From Castellaniella sp049651205 (GTDB taxonomy: Bacteria; Pseudomonadota; Gammaproteobacteria; Burkholderiales; Burkholderiaceae_B), in assembly GCF_049651205.1 (NCBI RefSeq), contig NZ_JBASBR010000004.1:248001-312000 (forward strand): a stretch of DNA of 64,000 nt, written 5' to 3'. The notes under the pieces are model-generated. The model searched no databases, was not told the DNA's origin, and was given only the letters and a program-made list of their open reading frames with translations. How positions within the stretch are numbered: position 1 is the stretch's first letter; each line of letters begins with the position of its first letter. Shown here piece after piece: positions 8,053 to 16,825 of the stretch. The translations under genes and the position numbers were made by a program.

Positions 8053-8542
8053 GTATCCGGGCCAGCAAGGCAACCACGCTGGCAGCAATGCCTTCGCTGC
8101 GGCCCAGATATCCCAGGCCCTCGTTGGTCTTGGCCTTGATATTCACATCCGCCGCATCCACGCCGGTTTCCTGGGCGATGCATGCCGCCATGGCAGGCGC
8201 ATGAGGCCCAATCTTTGGGGCCTGGGCATGCACGGTGGCATCGATATTCACTACCTGCCAGCCTTTTTCGCGCACCAGGCGCACGGCCTCACGCAAAAAT
8301 AGACGGCTATCCGCGCCACTCCAACGGGGGTCGCGGTCGGAAAAATGCCGTCCGATATCTCCCAGGCCGGCTGCGCCCAAAATGGCGTCGGTGACAGCGT
8401 GCAACAACACATCCGCATCCGAATGGCCTGCCAGGCCAAGCGAATAAGGAATGGTTACTCCGCCAATCACCAGCGGCCGATCGGGCACCAAAGCGTGCAG
8501 ATCGTGGCCCTGGCCTACTCGAAACGGACATTGCGCTGTCAT
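8045..8542 (-). CDS. ispF: 2-C-methyl-D-erythritol 2,4-cyclodiphosphate synthase IspF
   Basis: A 165-residue enzyme of the MEP isoprenoid pathway that cyclises CDP-ME 2-phosphate to MEcPP with loss of CMP, as a zinc-dependent trimer. The N-terminus RVGQGHDLHAL supplies metal ligands D14 and H16, and GHSDADVLLHAVTDA supplies the third (H near residue 40). The C-terminus has KAKTNEGLGYLGR, contacting the cytidine. The length is standard. The ATG at 8542 overlaps the ispD stop by 4 bases (ATGA), so translation is coupled; a GGAG also sits just upstream. Confidence 0.95.
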   Translation of the reverse strand: MTAQCPFRVGQGHDLHALVPDRPLVIGGVTIPYSLGLAGHSDADVLLHAVTDAILGAAGLGDIGRHFSDRDPRWSGADSRLFLREAVRLVREKGWQVVNIDATVHAQAPKIGPHAPAMAACIAQETGVDAADVNIKAKTNEGLGYLGRSEGIAASVVALLARIPA

Positions 8543-9261
8543 GGGATCTCCGAAACCTGTGTGCCTGCCTGCCCGCGCAGGCAGGACTCGAACCAATCAA
8601 AGTCCTCCGGCCAGGTGAGCTTGTCATTTAAACGGTTGCCCAGCACCAACAGCGGCTGCTGGCCCCGATGCTCGATGGCCGAGGCCTCGTCGGTGATGTG
8701 GCCAAGCCCCACACACGCCTGAAGTGCCGCCTGCAGCTCTGCCGCCCTGAACATCTGCGGCGTCTGGGCCAGCCACAAGTGCTCGCGCGCCACGGTATCG
8801 CATACCTGCGCAGGCGCCTCGGGCGCGGCACGCTTGACGGTGTCGGCCACGGGGCGGGCCAACAAGCCCCCACGGCCAGCCTGCAGGCAGGTGTCAATCA
8901 GGCGCGCCAGGGCGTCAGGCGCCAGGCCAGGGCGCGCGGCATCGTGCACCAGTACCCAGGCATCGGCCGGCAAGCCGGCATCCCTCAGCGCCGCCAGCAC
9001 GGTGGCCGAGCGCGTCGGCCCGCCGCACGGCCGCCAGACTACACCGGAAAGGCCATCCAGTGCCTGTGCAACATGAGGATCGCCCGGCGCAACGGCAACC
9101 CGAACCTGGGCAATCCGCGGATTGGCCAGCAAGGCCAGCACCGAGCGGCGCAACATAGGGACGCCCCCCAGCAGGCGGTACTGCTTGGGCAGACCTTCGG
9201 GACCGGCGGCGCGGGCACCGACACCGGCGGCAGGCACAATGGCAATCAAATGAGGATCCAT
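8539..9261 (-). CDS. ispD: MEP cytidylyltransferase IspD
   Basis: A 240-residue enzyme joining CTP and MEP to CDP-methylerythritol, the step two before IspF. The nucleotide-binding N-terminus AIVPAAGVGARAAGPEGLPKQY keeps the G-x-G-x-R and PKQY signatures with a small insertion. VLVHDAARPG and a C-terminal ITDEASAIEHRG region are also typical. It is first in the ispD-ispF pair and divergent from mfd. Confidence 0.95.
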   Translation of the reverse strand: MDPHLIAIVPAAGVGARAAGPEGLPKQYRLLGGVPMLRRSVLALLANPRIAQVRVAVAPGDPHVAQALDGLSGVVWRPCGGPTRSATVLAALRDAGLPADAWVLVHDAARPGLAPDALARLIDTCLQAGRGGLLARPVADTVKRAAPEAPAQVCDTVAREHLWLAQTPQMFRAAELQAALQACVGLGHITDEASAIEHRGQQPLLVLGNRLNDKLTWPEDFDWFESCLRGQAGTQVSEIP

Positions 9262-9480
9262 GACAGCGGATTTTAGCCGAGCAGGCCAGAGAACAGGACA
9301 TCACCGCCTGTGCCTGGCCTACCATGACCCTATACGGGCAGCATAGTCGCGCGGAGGCGGCTGAATCTTTATACTGTGAGCCTTACACGATCCTTCGCTG
9401 GCATGCCTGCACACACGCTGCGCAGCGCCACACGCCAGCCTCGACGGCATACCCCCCGCCTGGTGCCCTTACCGCTCTTC
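9262..9480. promoter_or_regulatory. Divergent ispD/mfd control region
   Basis: This spacer holds a TATACT hexamer at 9370-9375 on the plus strand, a good -10 element for mfd that predicts transcription from about 9382. The mfd reading frame is open from a GTG at 9376, but that codon would lie upstream of the predicted transcript start. This favours the later ATG at 9481 (or 9403). Confidence 0.4.
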
Positions 9481-12400
9481 ATGCAAGATCTTTCTGCTCT
9501 CTCGCCTTTTCCTTTGATGGCTACGCTGGACACCATCGAGTCCAGCCTGAAACCCGGCCAACGGTATGTCACGGCGCGCCCTCCCGGCTCTGGCGATGCG
9601 CTGTGGCTGGCTGCCCTCAACCGCCGGCTGCATCGCCCGCTGGCAGCGTTTTGCGCCGACCCCCTGGCTGCACAACGCCTGGCAGAGGAGATTGCACTCT
9701 TTGACCCAGACTTGCGGGTACGCTTTATGCCCGACTGGGAAACCCTGCCCTACGATAGTTTTTCTCCGCACCAGGATCTGATCTCCGAGCGCCTGCGCAC
9801 GCTGCACGCACTGGGCCAGGGCCAGGTGGATGTGCTGGTGGTGCCGGTCACCACAGCGCTGGTGCGCCTGGCACCCCCCGAGTTTCTGGCAGCCTATACG
9901 TTTCAGTTTCGCCAAGGCGACACCCTGGATGAGGACAAGTTGCGGGCGCAGCTCACGCTGGCCAATTACAGCCATGTCACCCAGGTAAGCGCTCCAGGCG
10001 AATTCTGCATCCGCGGCGGGCTGATCGACTTGTTTCCGATGGGGTCTGCACTGCCCTACCGCATCGATCTGTTTGATCGTGAAGTCGAATCCATCCGCAG
10101 TTTCGATATCGACACCCAGCGCAGCCTGTACCCGGTGCATGAGATCGAGCTCTTGCCCGGGCGCGAGTTTCCGATGGATGAAGCCGCCCGCAACCGTTTC
10201 CGGGCCAGGTTCCGGGAGATTTTTGAGGGTGACCCCTCCCGCGCCCTGCCCTACAAAGACATCGGTAACGGCATTGCGTTTGCAGGGGTGGAGTACTACC
10301 TGCCACTGTTTTTTGAACAGACGGCCACCCTGTTTGATTATCTGCCCGAAGACACGCTGGCGATTACCCTGGGGGATGCCCCGGCAGCTATCCAGCACTT
10401 CACGCAAGATGCGCACAATCGTTGGCAGTTTTTAAAATCTGATCCCGAGCGCCCCGTGCTGCCGCTGGAGACGCTGTTTCTGGACGACGAAGCGTTTCAT
10501 ATGCGCTTGCGCGAGATGGCACGGCTGGCGCTGGTAAACAACCAGACACATACGGATTTTGCCCCCTGCCCTGTGGTGGCCATCAATCGCCGGGCCGAGG
10601 ATCCCCTGGCCGGCTTGCGCCAGCACGTGCAATCGCCAGGGCTGCGCACTGTGCTATGTGTGGATTCTGCAGGCCGGCGGGAGACCATCTCCGAGTTGCT
10701 GGCCGATTATCAATTGCCCCCTGACGCAACCTTTGACACCTGGCAGGATTTTCTCGACAGCGATATCCGCTTTTCCGTCATCGTCGCTCCCCTGAGCGGC
10801 GGCTTTCTGATGCCCCCCGCAGGCCTGGCGATACTGACCGAAAACGACCTCTACCCCGCACAGGCATCCAGGCCCGCCCGCGGCCGGCGTCGGCGATTCG
10901 AGCAGCACAGCAATATCGACGCCATGGTGCGTGATCTGGCCGAGCTGCATATCGGTGACCCGGTGGTACACGTACAGCACGGGATTGGCCGATATCGGGG
11001 ATTGGTCAGCATGGATCTGGGCGACGGCCCGCTGGAACTGCTGCACCTGGAGTACGCACACGACGCCACCCTGTATGTGCCGGTGTCGCAACTGCACCTG
11101 ATTGCGCGCTATAGCGGCGCCGACCCCGATCAGGCGCCCCTGCACCCACTGGGCTCTGGCCAATGGGAGAAAACCCGCCGCAAAGCGGCACGGCAGGCAC
11201 GGGATACCGCCGCCGAACTACTGGCCCTGTATGCCAGCCGCGCAGCGCGCGAGGGCCTGAAATTTCAGTTTCCCACGCGCGACTATCAGGCCTTTGTCGA
11301 AGGATTCGGGTTTGAGGAAACCCCCGACCAGGCTGCGGCCATCACCGCCGTCATCGAGGACATGACCTCAGGCCGGCCCATGGATCGTCTGGTGTGCGGC
11401 GACGTGGGCTTTGGTAAAACCGAAGTCGCACTGCGTGCCGCGTTTTTGGCAGTGATGAACGGCCGGCAAGTGGTCTTGCTGTGCCCCACCACCTTGCTGG
11501 CCGAACAGCATGCACAAAACTTTGCCACACGATTTGCCGACTGGCCCGTACGGATTGCCGAGCTATCCCGGTTTCGCACCGGTAAGGAAACCAGCAAGGC
11601 CATCGCCGGCCTGGCCGATGGGTCCGTGGATATTGTGATTGGCACCCACAAGGTGCTGTCCAAAGAGGTGCGCTACAAGCACCTGGGGCTGGCCATCATC
11701 GATGAGGAACACCGCTTTGGCGTGCGCCAGAAAGAAGCCCTCAAGGCCTTACGCGCCGAAGTGGACGTTCTGACGCTCACGGCCACCCCCATCCCGCGCA
11801 CGCTGGGCATGTCGCTGGAAGGCATCCGCGATTTCTCGGTGATTGCCACGGCCCCACAAAAACGCTTGGCTATCAAGACGTTTGTCCGGCGCGAAGACGG
11901 CAGCACCATCCGCGAAGCCATTTTGCGCGAGCTCAAGCGCGGCGGCCAGGTGTACTTTTTGCATAACGAGGTAGAAACCATCGGCAACCGCCGCGCCCGG
12001 CTTGAAGAGCTGGTTCCCGAAGCCCGCATCGCCGTGGCTCACGGCCAGATGGGCGAACGCGAGCTTGAAGAGGTGATGAAAGGCTTTTACCAGCAGCGCA
12101 GCAATGTGCTGCTGTGCACCACCATTATCGAAACCGGCATCGACATCCCCTCGGCCAACACCATCATCATCCACCGGGCCGACAAGCTGGGCCTGGCCCA
12201 GCTGCACCAGTTGCGCGGCCGCGTGGGGCGGTCCCACCACCAGGCGTACGCATATCTGCTGACACCCGGCGAGGACGCCATCACCAGCAACGCCAAAAAA
12301 CGTCTGGAAGCCATCCAGTCGATGGAAGAGCTGGGGTCAGGCTTTTTCCTGGCCATGCACGATCTGGAGATCCGCGGCAGCGGCGAGGTGCTGGGCGAAT

Positions 12401-12954
12401 CGCAATCCGGCAATATCCAGGAAATTGGCTACAGCCTGTACAACGACATGCTGGCAGCGGCCGTACGAGCGTTGAAGTCCGGCGAAGAACCCGATCTGGA
12501 CGCCCCGTTTGGTTCACAATGCGAGATCAACCTGCACGGGCCAGCCCTGTTGCCCTCAGATTACTGCGCCGATGTACAGGCCCGCCTGGGTTTCTACAAA
12601 CGCCTGGCTCATGCGGCAGATGCCGATACCCTGACCCTGATCCAGGAAGAACTGATCGACCGCTATGGCAAGCTGCCTGATGCCGGCCACACGCTGCTGT
12701 CCCTGCACCGCCTGCGCCTGCTGGCCGAATCCCTGGGGATCATCAAAATTGATGCCGGCGATACCCAGGCATCTATTCATTTCTCGGCACAACCCAAGGT
12801 CGAGCCCATCCGTGTCATTGAACTCGTGCAGCAGGACCGTCAGGTAAAACTAAATGGCCCGGACAAGCTGAAAGTCACCTTCGGCGGTAGCGTGGATGTG
12901 CCTGGCCGGGTACAAAAACTGCGCGGCCTGCTGCAACGCCTGGGTGGCGCTTAA
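9481..12954 (+). CDS. mfd: Transcription-repair coupling factor Mfd
   Basis: A 1157-residue DNA translocase that removes RNA polymerase stalled at lesions and recruits UvrA. The N-terminal UvrB-like module has DWETLPYDSFSPHQDLISERL. The polymerase-interaction domain has GDPVVHVQHGIGRYRGL at about residues 495-510. The RecG-like motor has Walker A GDVGFGKTE at about 640, the DEEH box at 741, TATPIPRTL, and the late motif QLRGRVGRS. The TRCF C-terminal domain follows. The start is taken at 9481 (MQDLSALSPF), which gives a length close to E. coli Mfd (1148); 9376, 9403 and 9517 are in-frame alternatives. Confidence 0.93.
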   Translation: MQDLSALSPFPLMATLDTIESSLKPGQRYVTARPPGSGDALWLAALNRRLHRPLAAFCADPLAAQRLAEEIALFDPDLRVRFMPDWETLPYDSFSPHQDLISERLRTLHALGQGQVDVLVVPVTTALVRLAPPEFLAAYTFQFRQGDTLDEDKLRAQLTLANYSHVTQVSAPGEFCIRGGLIDLFPMGSALPYRIDLFDREVESIRSFDIDTQRSLYPVHEIELLPGREFPMDEAARNRFRARFREIFEGDPSRALPYKDIGNGIAFAGVEYYLPLFFEQTATLFDYLPEDTLAITLGDAPAAIQHFTQDAHNRWQFLKSDPERPVLPLETLFLDDEAFHMRLREMARLALVNNQTHTDFAPCPVVAINRRAEDPLAGLRQHVQSPGLRTVLCVDSAGRRETISELLADYQLPPDATFDTWQDFLDSDIRFSVIVAPLSGGFLMPPAGLAILTENDLYPAQASRPARGRRRRFEQHSNIDAMVRDLAELHIGDPVVHVQHGIGRYRGLVSMDLGDGPLELLHLEYAHDATLYVPVSQLHLIARYSGADPDQAPLHPLGSGQWEKTRRKAARQARDTAAELLALYASRAAREGLKFQFPTRDYQAFVEGFGFEETPDQAAAITAVIEDMTSGRPMDRLVCGDVGFGKTEVALRAAFLAVMNGRQVVLLCPTTLLAEQHAQNFATRFADWPVRIAELSRFRTGKETSKAIAGLADGSVDIVIGTHKVLSKEVRYKHLGLAIIDEEHRFGVRQKEALKALRAEVDVLTLTATPIPRTLGMSLEGIRDFSVIATAPQKRLAIKTFVRREDGSTIREAILRELKRGGQVYFLHNEVETIGNRRARLEELVPEARIAVAHGQMGERELEEVMKGFYQQRSNVLLCTTIIETGIDIPSANTIIIHRADKLGLAQLHQLRGRVGRSHHQAYAYLLTPGEDAITSNAKKRLEAIQSMEELGSGFFLAMHDLEIRGSGEVLGESQSGNIQEIGYSLYNDMLAAAVRALKSGEEPDLDAPFGSQCEINLHGPALLPSDYCADVQARLGFYKRLAHAADADTLTLIQEELIDRYGKLPDAGHTLLSLHRLRLLAESLGIIKIDAGDTQASIHFSAQPKVEPIRVIELVQQDRQVKLNGPDKLKVTFGGSVDVPGRVQKLRGLLQRLGGA

Positions 12955-12995
12955 AAAGCCACCATTGCACGCCCCACCTGACCCCTGTCAGCCGA

Positions 12996-13040
12996 AACGC
13001 CGATGGCACCCAGGCTTTCGGCCAAGGTGCCATCAGCGTT
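12996..13040. terminator. Long stem-loop between convergent mfd and TRAP operon
   Basis: The arms AACGCCGATGGCACC (12996-13010) and GGTGCCATCAGCGTT (13026-13040) pair at 14 of 15 positions around a 15-base loop. The element sits in the only spacer between two converging transcription units. No U-tract follows in either direction, so it may slow polymerase, act with Rho or protect the mRNA ends rather than act as a classical terminator. Confidence 0.5.
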
Positions 13041-13056
13041 TGGTGCGTGAAGACAA

Positions 13057-14361
13057 TCAGCTACCGTACATCATGTGTGGCAGCACCATCACGATATCCG
13101 GGAAGACGGTAAAGATCGCCGCTGCCAGGATGAGCATGGCGAAGAAGGGGAACGCAGCCTTGGAAATAAACACGATGTCGCGGCCTGTCATGCCCTGCAG
13201 CACAAACAGGTTAAGCCCCACGGGCGGTGTTAACTGCCCCATCTCGACGACCAGCACGAGATACACACCAAACCAGATGGTGTCGATGCCAGCTGCCTGC
13301 ACAGCAGGCAGCAGTACCGCCGTGGTAAGCACCACGATGGAGATGCCATCCAAAAAGCACCCCATGATGATGAAGAACACGGTAAGCACCGCCAAGAATG
13401 TATACGTGCTGAGTTGCATGCCGGTGATCCAGCCAGCGATCGTAGCGGGCAGCCCCGAATAACCCATGGCAAGCGTCAGAAACGCAGACCCGGCCAGGAT
13501 GAACGCAATCATCGATGAGGACAGGGTGGCTGCAATCAGCCCTTCCTTGAAGGACTGCCAGGTCAGATCGCCAAACCACCAGCTCATGGCAAGTGCCAGC
13601 ACCACACCCACTGCGGCGGAATCAGTGGGGCTGGCAAGGCCCAGATAGATAGACCCCACAACACCGGCGATCAGCAGGACAACCGGGAGCAACCTGCGTG
13701 ATGCCTGGAATTTTTGGAGCAACGTGGTGGGGGGATCTTTAGGCGGCGTTTTTGCACGCCCTGTGAGTGACTGCAGCGCCACATAACTCATGTAGAGGGC
13801 AATCACCACCAGCCCTGGCAGCACGCCGGCGATAAACAGCCGCGCGATGGACTGCTCGGCCGCCACACCGTAAACAATCATGATAATGGAGGGCGGAATC
13901 AGCAGCCCGAGGGTGGCAGACCCTGCCACAGTGCCCAGCACCAGGCGCTCGTCGTAGCCACGGGCTTTGAGCTCGGGTACGGCCACCTTGGCTACCGTGG
14001 CACAGGTAGCCGCCGATGAGCCGCTGACGGCGGCAAAGATGCCGGAGGCCAGGATGCCGACGTGTCCCAAACCGCCGGGAACGGAACGCATCCAGGGGGC
14101 AAGCCCCGTGAACAGATCCTTGGACATCCGCGACCGAAACAGGATTTCACCCATCCAGATGAAGAGCGGCAGAGCCGCGAGCGACCATTCGGTGGAGGAT
14201 GTCCAGATGTTGGTACCCAGCACATCTGCAATCGGCGCACTAGAGAACAACACCACACCCACCAGCCCGGTGACAAACAGGGCAATCGAAATCCAGAGCC
14301 CAATAGCCAGGCTGCCAAACAGCACAAGCAGCAATATAAGTGACATGAAGGAGGCGGACAT
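13057..14361 (-). CDS. dctM: TRAP transporter large membrane subunit, DctM type
   Basis: A 434-residue inner-membrane protein of the tripartite ATP-independent periplasmic family, which carries organic acids in with Na+ using the DctP-type binding protein. It is hydrophobic throughout, with about 12-13 helices. Family text includes ALPLFIWMGEILFRS, GGLGHVGILASGIFAAVSGSSAATCA, ATLGLLIPPSIIMIVYG and GQLTPPVGLNLFVLQGM. The start ATG at 14361 overlaps the dctQ stop by one base (TGATG). It is the last gene of the dctP-dctQ-dctM operon. The substrate cannot be read from the sequence. Confidence 0.92.
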   Translation of the reverse strand: MSASFMSLILLLVLFGSLAIGLWISIALFVTGLVGVVLFSSAPIADVLGTNIWTSSTEWSLAALPLFIWMGEILFRSRMSKDLFTGLAPWMRSVPGGLGHVGILASGIFAAVSGSSAATCATVAKVAVPELKARGYDERLVLGTVAGSATLGLLIPPSIIMIVYGVAAEQSIARLFIAGVLPGLVVIALYMSYVALQSLTGRAKTPPKDPPTTLLQKFQASRRLLPVVLLIAGVVGSIYLGLASPTDSAAVGVVLALAMSWWFGDLTWQSFKEGLIAATLSSSMIAFILAGSAFLTLAMGYSGLPATIAGWITGMQLSTYTFLAVLTVFFIIMGCFLDGISIVVLTTAVLLPAVQAAGIDTIWFGVYLVLVVEMGQLTPPVGLNLFVLQGMTGRDIVFISKAAFPFFAMLILAAAIFTVFPDIVMVLPHMMYGS

Positions 14362-14915
14362 CAGGTGGCTTCCTCGGCATGGTTATCAGTGGCAAGTGCG
14401 TCGCTGCGCCCGCGGCGCAACACTTCGCAAAGCGTATCGATTGCGGCGATCGTAAAGACCAGGGCGCCAACGCACATGACCAGTTGCGGTATCCAGAGTG
14501 GTTCACGCAGCAACCCCGTACCGCGATCACCCCATTGATAGGATTGAAAAGCGAGTTGCCCGAGACCGTAGGTAAATAGTGCGCCCACGACGCTGGCGAT
14601 CAGCGCGATGATTGTCAAGGTGGTGCGCTGCAGCAGGTGTGGCAGCCGAACTTCAAGTAGCGTGACCCGGATATGGGCGGCCTGGCGTAATCCCAAGCCT
14701 AGCGACAGAAAGGTGGCAAATGCCAGGCCATAGCCGGAGAGGGCCGTGTAGGAGGGGATCAGCAATCCAAAGCTGACTCCAAACAGCCGCGTGGTGGTGT
14801 AATCGAAGATATTGAGTACCACCTGCCCAAACACCACCACGACGATACCCACAAGTGACGCGGCCGCCAGCAGGCCGGTCACTTGATAGAGCGTATCCAG
14901 TGATTTACGCATCAT
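14361..14915 (-). CDS. dctQ: TRAP transporter small membrane subunit, DctQ type
   Basis: A 184-residue, four-helix inner-membrane partner of DctM. Helices are visible near residues 10-33, 52-75, 96-118 and 148-168. The amphipathic stretch GLRQAAHIRVTLLEVRLP is typical of DctQ proteins. The start overlaps the dctP stop by 4 bases (ATGA), and its own stop overlaps the dctM start, so all three genes are coupled. A second ATG directly follows the first. Confidence 0.85.
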   Translation of the reverse strand: MMRKSLDTLYQVTGLLAAASLVGIVVVVFGQVVLNIFDYTTTRLFGVSFGLLIPSYTALSGYGLAFATFLSLGLGLRQAAHIRVTLLEVRLPHLLQRTTLTIIALIASVVGALFTYGLGQLAFQSYQWGDRGTGLLREPLWIPQLVMCVGALVFTIAAIDTLCEVLRRGRSDALATDNHAEEAT

Positions 14916-15886
14916 TGGGCATCATGGTAGGCCTTGAGCACCGTTTCGCCCATCTGACCTGCTTGCTTGCTCCACTCGGTGGCCATCTGGGCGCCAATCT
15001 TGTGCAATGAGTTGTTCAGGGCATCACTGCCGTCGCTGACGTGCATGCCGTGATCAGCCAGCACCTGTTTTTTAGCCTGGTGGTCGGCTTCGGCCATTTC
15101 CCAGCCCCGGGTTTCGGCTTTGGCGGCAGCATCCAGAATGGCTTTTTGTTCGCCTGCAGGCAGCGCGTCAAATATCTTTTGGTTGACAACCACGACATTC
15201 TTGGGCAAATACGCCTTTACGTCATAGAAATACTTGAGGTAATCCCAGGCTTTGGAGTCTACGCCCGTGGACGTGGCTGTCAGCATGGCGTTAACCCGCC
15301 CGGTGGTGAAGGCTTGTGCCAGATCCGGAACCTCAACCTGAGCAGGCACCGCATTGACCAATTGCGCCAGGCGTGCCAGCTGTGAGTTATAGACGCGGAA
15401 TTTGAGGCCGTTCAGGTCTTCGATCTTCTCGATGGGGCGGTCTGCATACAGCCCTTGGGGCGGCCAGGCCACCGAATAGAGCACCTTCAAGCCCTGCTTG
15501 CCAAGCTCTTTTTCGAGCTCAGGCTTGGAGGCGGCATAGAGCTTGCGGGCATCCTTAAACGACGTAGCCACGAAAGGCACGGAATCCAAGGCGTAGATGG
15601 GATTTTCGTTAGACAGGATGGAGATGAAAAATTCTCCTATCTGGATTTGGCGCGAGCGTACTGCATTTTTGATTTCGGGGTGCTTGATGAGCGACCCCGC
15701 GGAGTGCACCTTGATCTCCAGCTTGCCATCGGTGGCGGCCTGGATGTCCTGGACAAACTGCAATACGTTTTTTGTGTGAAAGTTGGACTCAGGGTAGGGA
15801 GTGGCCATCTGCCACGTCTCGGCCTGTGCGCCTACGCTTGCCAGTGTGATCGCCAGCCCTGCCGCGATTGTCTTGAATGCTGCCAT
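14912..15886 (-). CDS. dctP: TRAP transporter periplasmic binding protein, DctP type
   Basis: A 324-residue periplasmic receptor. A cleavable signal peptide ends at AQA-E about residue 23. The DctP fold follows, with WQMATPYPESNFHTKN, AGSLIKHPEIKNAVRSRQIQ, and LNGLKFRVYNSQLARL, whose arginine normally forms the salt bridge to the substrate carboxylate. This implies an organic acid ligand, not identified. A GGGGGAG lies just before ATG 15886. It is first gene of the operon and divergent from the metallo-hydrolase gene across a 246-base control region. Confidence 0.92.
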   Translation of the reverse strand: MAAFKTIAAGLAITLASVGAQAETWQMATPYPESNFHTKNVLQFVQDIQAATDGKLEIKVHSAGSLIKHPEIKNAVRSRQIQIGEFFISILSNENPIYALDSVPFVATSFKDARKLYAASKPELEKELGKQGLKVLYSVAWPPQGLYADRPIEKIEDLNGLKFRVYNSQLARLAQLVNAVPAQVEVPDLAQAFTTGRVNAMLTATSTGVDSKAWDYLKYFYDVKAYLPKNVVVVNQKIFDALPAGEQKAILDAAAKAETRGWEMAEADHQAKKQVLADHGMHVSDGSDALNNSLHKIGAQMATEWSKQAGQMGETVLKAYHDAQ

Positions 15887-16132
15887 GGTCTCCCCCGGTG
15901 TCTTGAATAAAAATACAAGGAATCGTCTGTTTGACTACTAAATTGATAATACTATCAATAGTTTTTAGATGGCTAATTTTTATTGCTGAATTAGCGGAAA
16001 CCCTAGTAACCATCTCTTGTACGCACTCTAGCCATCACGATATATGGCCACTACTCACATACCAGAACACACATTAGAGTTATAGTATCGACATTGTTAT
16101 TGATAATTTTATATTTCACTGAGGAGGATGCC
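15887..16132. promoter_or_regulatory. Divergent control region with palindromic operator candidate
   Basis: This AT-rich spacer lies between dctP and the metallo-hydrolase gene. ATTGATAATACTATCAAT at 15942-15959 is a near-perfect palindrome (arms ATTGATA and TATCAAT, 4-base spacer). On the minus strand it overlaps TATTAT/TAGTAT hexamers that could serve as the dctP -10. The 9-mer ATTGATAAT (15942-15950) recurs at 16099-16107, 34 bases before the hydrolase ATG and downstream of a possible -10 (TATAGT, 16081-16086). GAGGAG precedes that ATG. The GntR/FCD protein encoded downstream is the obvious candidate to bind here. Confidence 0.45.
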
Positions 16133-16825
16133 ATGTCGATACACCACGCCATCCTGGTCGAAGGCAACAGCCTGCGTTTCAAGGAGGGCTTCTTCGGGTT
16201 CTCCACCACGGTGCTTGTTCTGGTAGATAGCTACGGGCCTGTTTTGTTCGATACGGGTCATCACCTCACGCGCCTCATGCTGCTCTCTGGGCTCAAGCAG
16301 CACGGCCTGACACCTGCCGATATCCGCATGGTATTCCTTTCACACCTGCATTTCGACCACGCAAACAACGTAGACCTATTCCCACAAGCAGACATCTACC
16401 TGGGCGCCGAAGAGTGGTCTTACGCCCGCAAACCTGCCGATGAAGATCCATTTTGCAGCACCGGGATGAACCACTACCTGCAAGACCAGCCACTGCATTT
16501 ACTTGACCAGCCAGAAGGCGAACTGCTTCCGGGCCTGTTTTACCGGCATGCCCCCGGGCATACACCCGGCAGTTACCTGCTGCACTACACGGCAGACGAT
16601 GGCCGACGGGTGGTACTGGCGGGCGATGCCTGCAAAACCTACCGAGAACTGGCGGGCGGCCATTCGGCCAGCGAGTTTGATCCACAAACGCGTTCGGCCC
16701 AGACGCTTGCCTGGATTGCCGACAACGCCGATGTCGTCGTGCCGGGACATTTCCCAGAGCTGCGCCGTACACCTACCGGCTGGATGTGGGACGAACCGAT
16801 GCGCCTGGAGTTGATTGTGCGATGA
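16133..16825 (+). CDS. Metallo-beta-lactamase-fold hydrolase (lactonase-like)
   Basis: A 230-residue hydrolase with an intact two-metal site: H71-x-H73-x-D75-H76 in SHLHFDHANN, H143 in HAPGHTPGS, D165 in LAGDAC and H206 in VPGHFPEL. There is no signal peptide, so it is cytoplasmic. The overall pattern resembles the AttM/AiiA-like branch of hydrolases that open lactones, but the superfamily also includes thioesterases and other esterases, so the substrate is open. The start at 16133 follows GAGGAG at ideal spacing. Its stop overlaps the GntR gene start (ATGA). The context (TRAP importer, 2-hydroxyacid oxidase) suggests it prepares an imported compound for oxidation. Confidence 0.85.
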   Translation: MSIHHAILVEGNSLRFKEGFFGFSTTVLVLVDSYGPVLFDTGHHLTRLMLLSGLKQHGLTPADIRMVFLSHLHFDHANNVDLFPQADIYLGAEEWSYARKPADEDPFCSTGMNHYLQDQPLHLLDQPEGELLPGLFYRHAPGHTPGSYLLHYTADDGRRVVLAGDACKTYRELAGGHSASEFDPQTRSAQTLAWIADNADVVVPGHFPELRRTPTGWMWDEPMRLELIVR

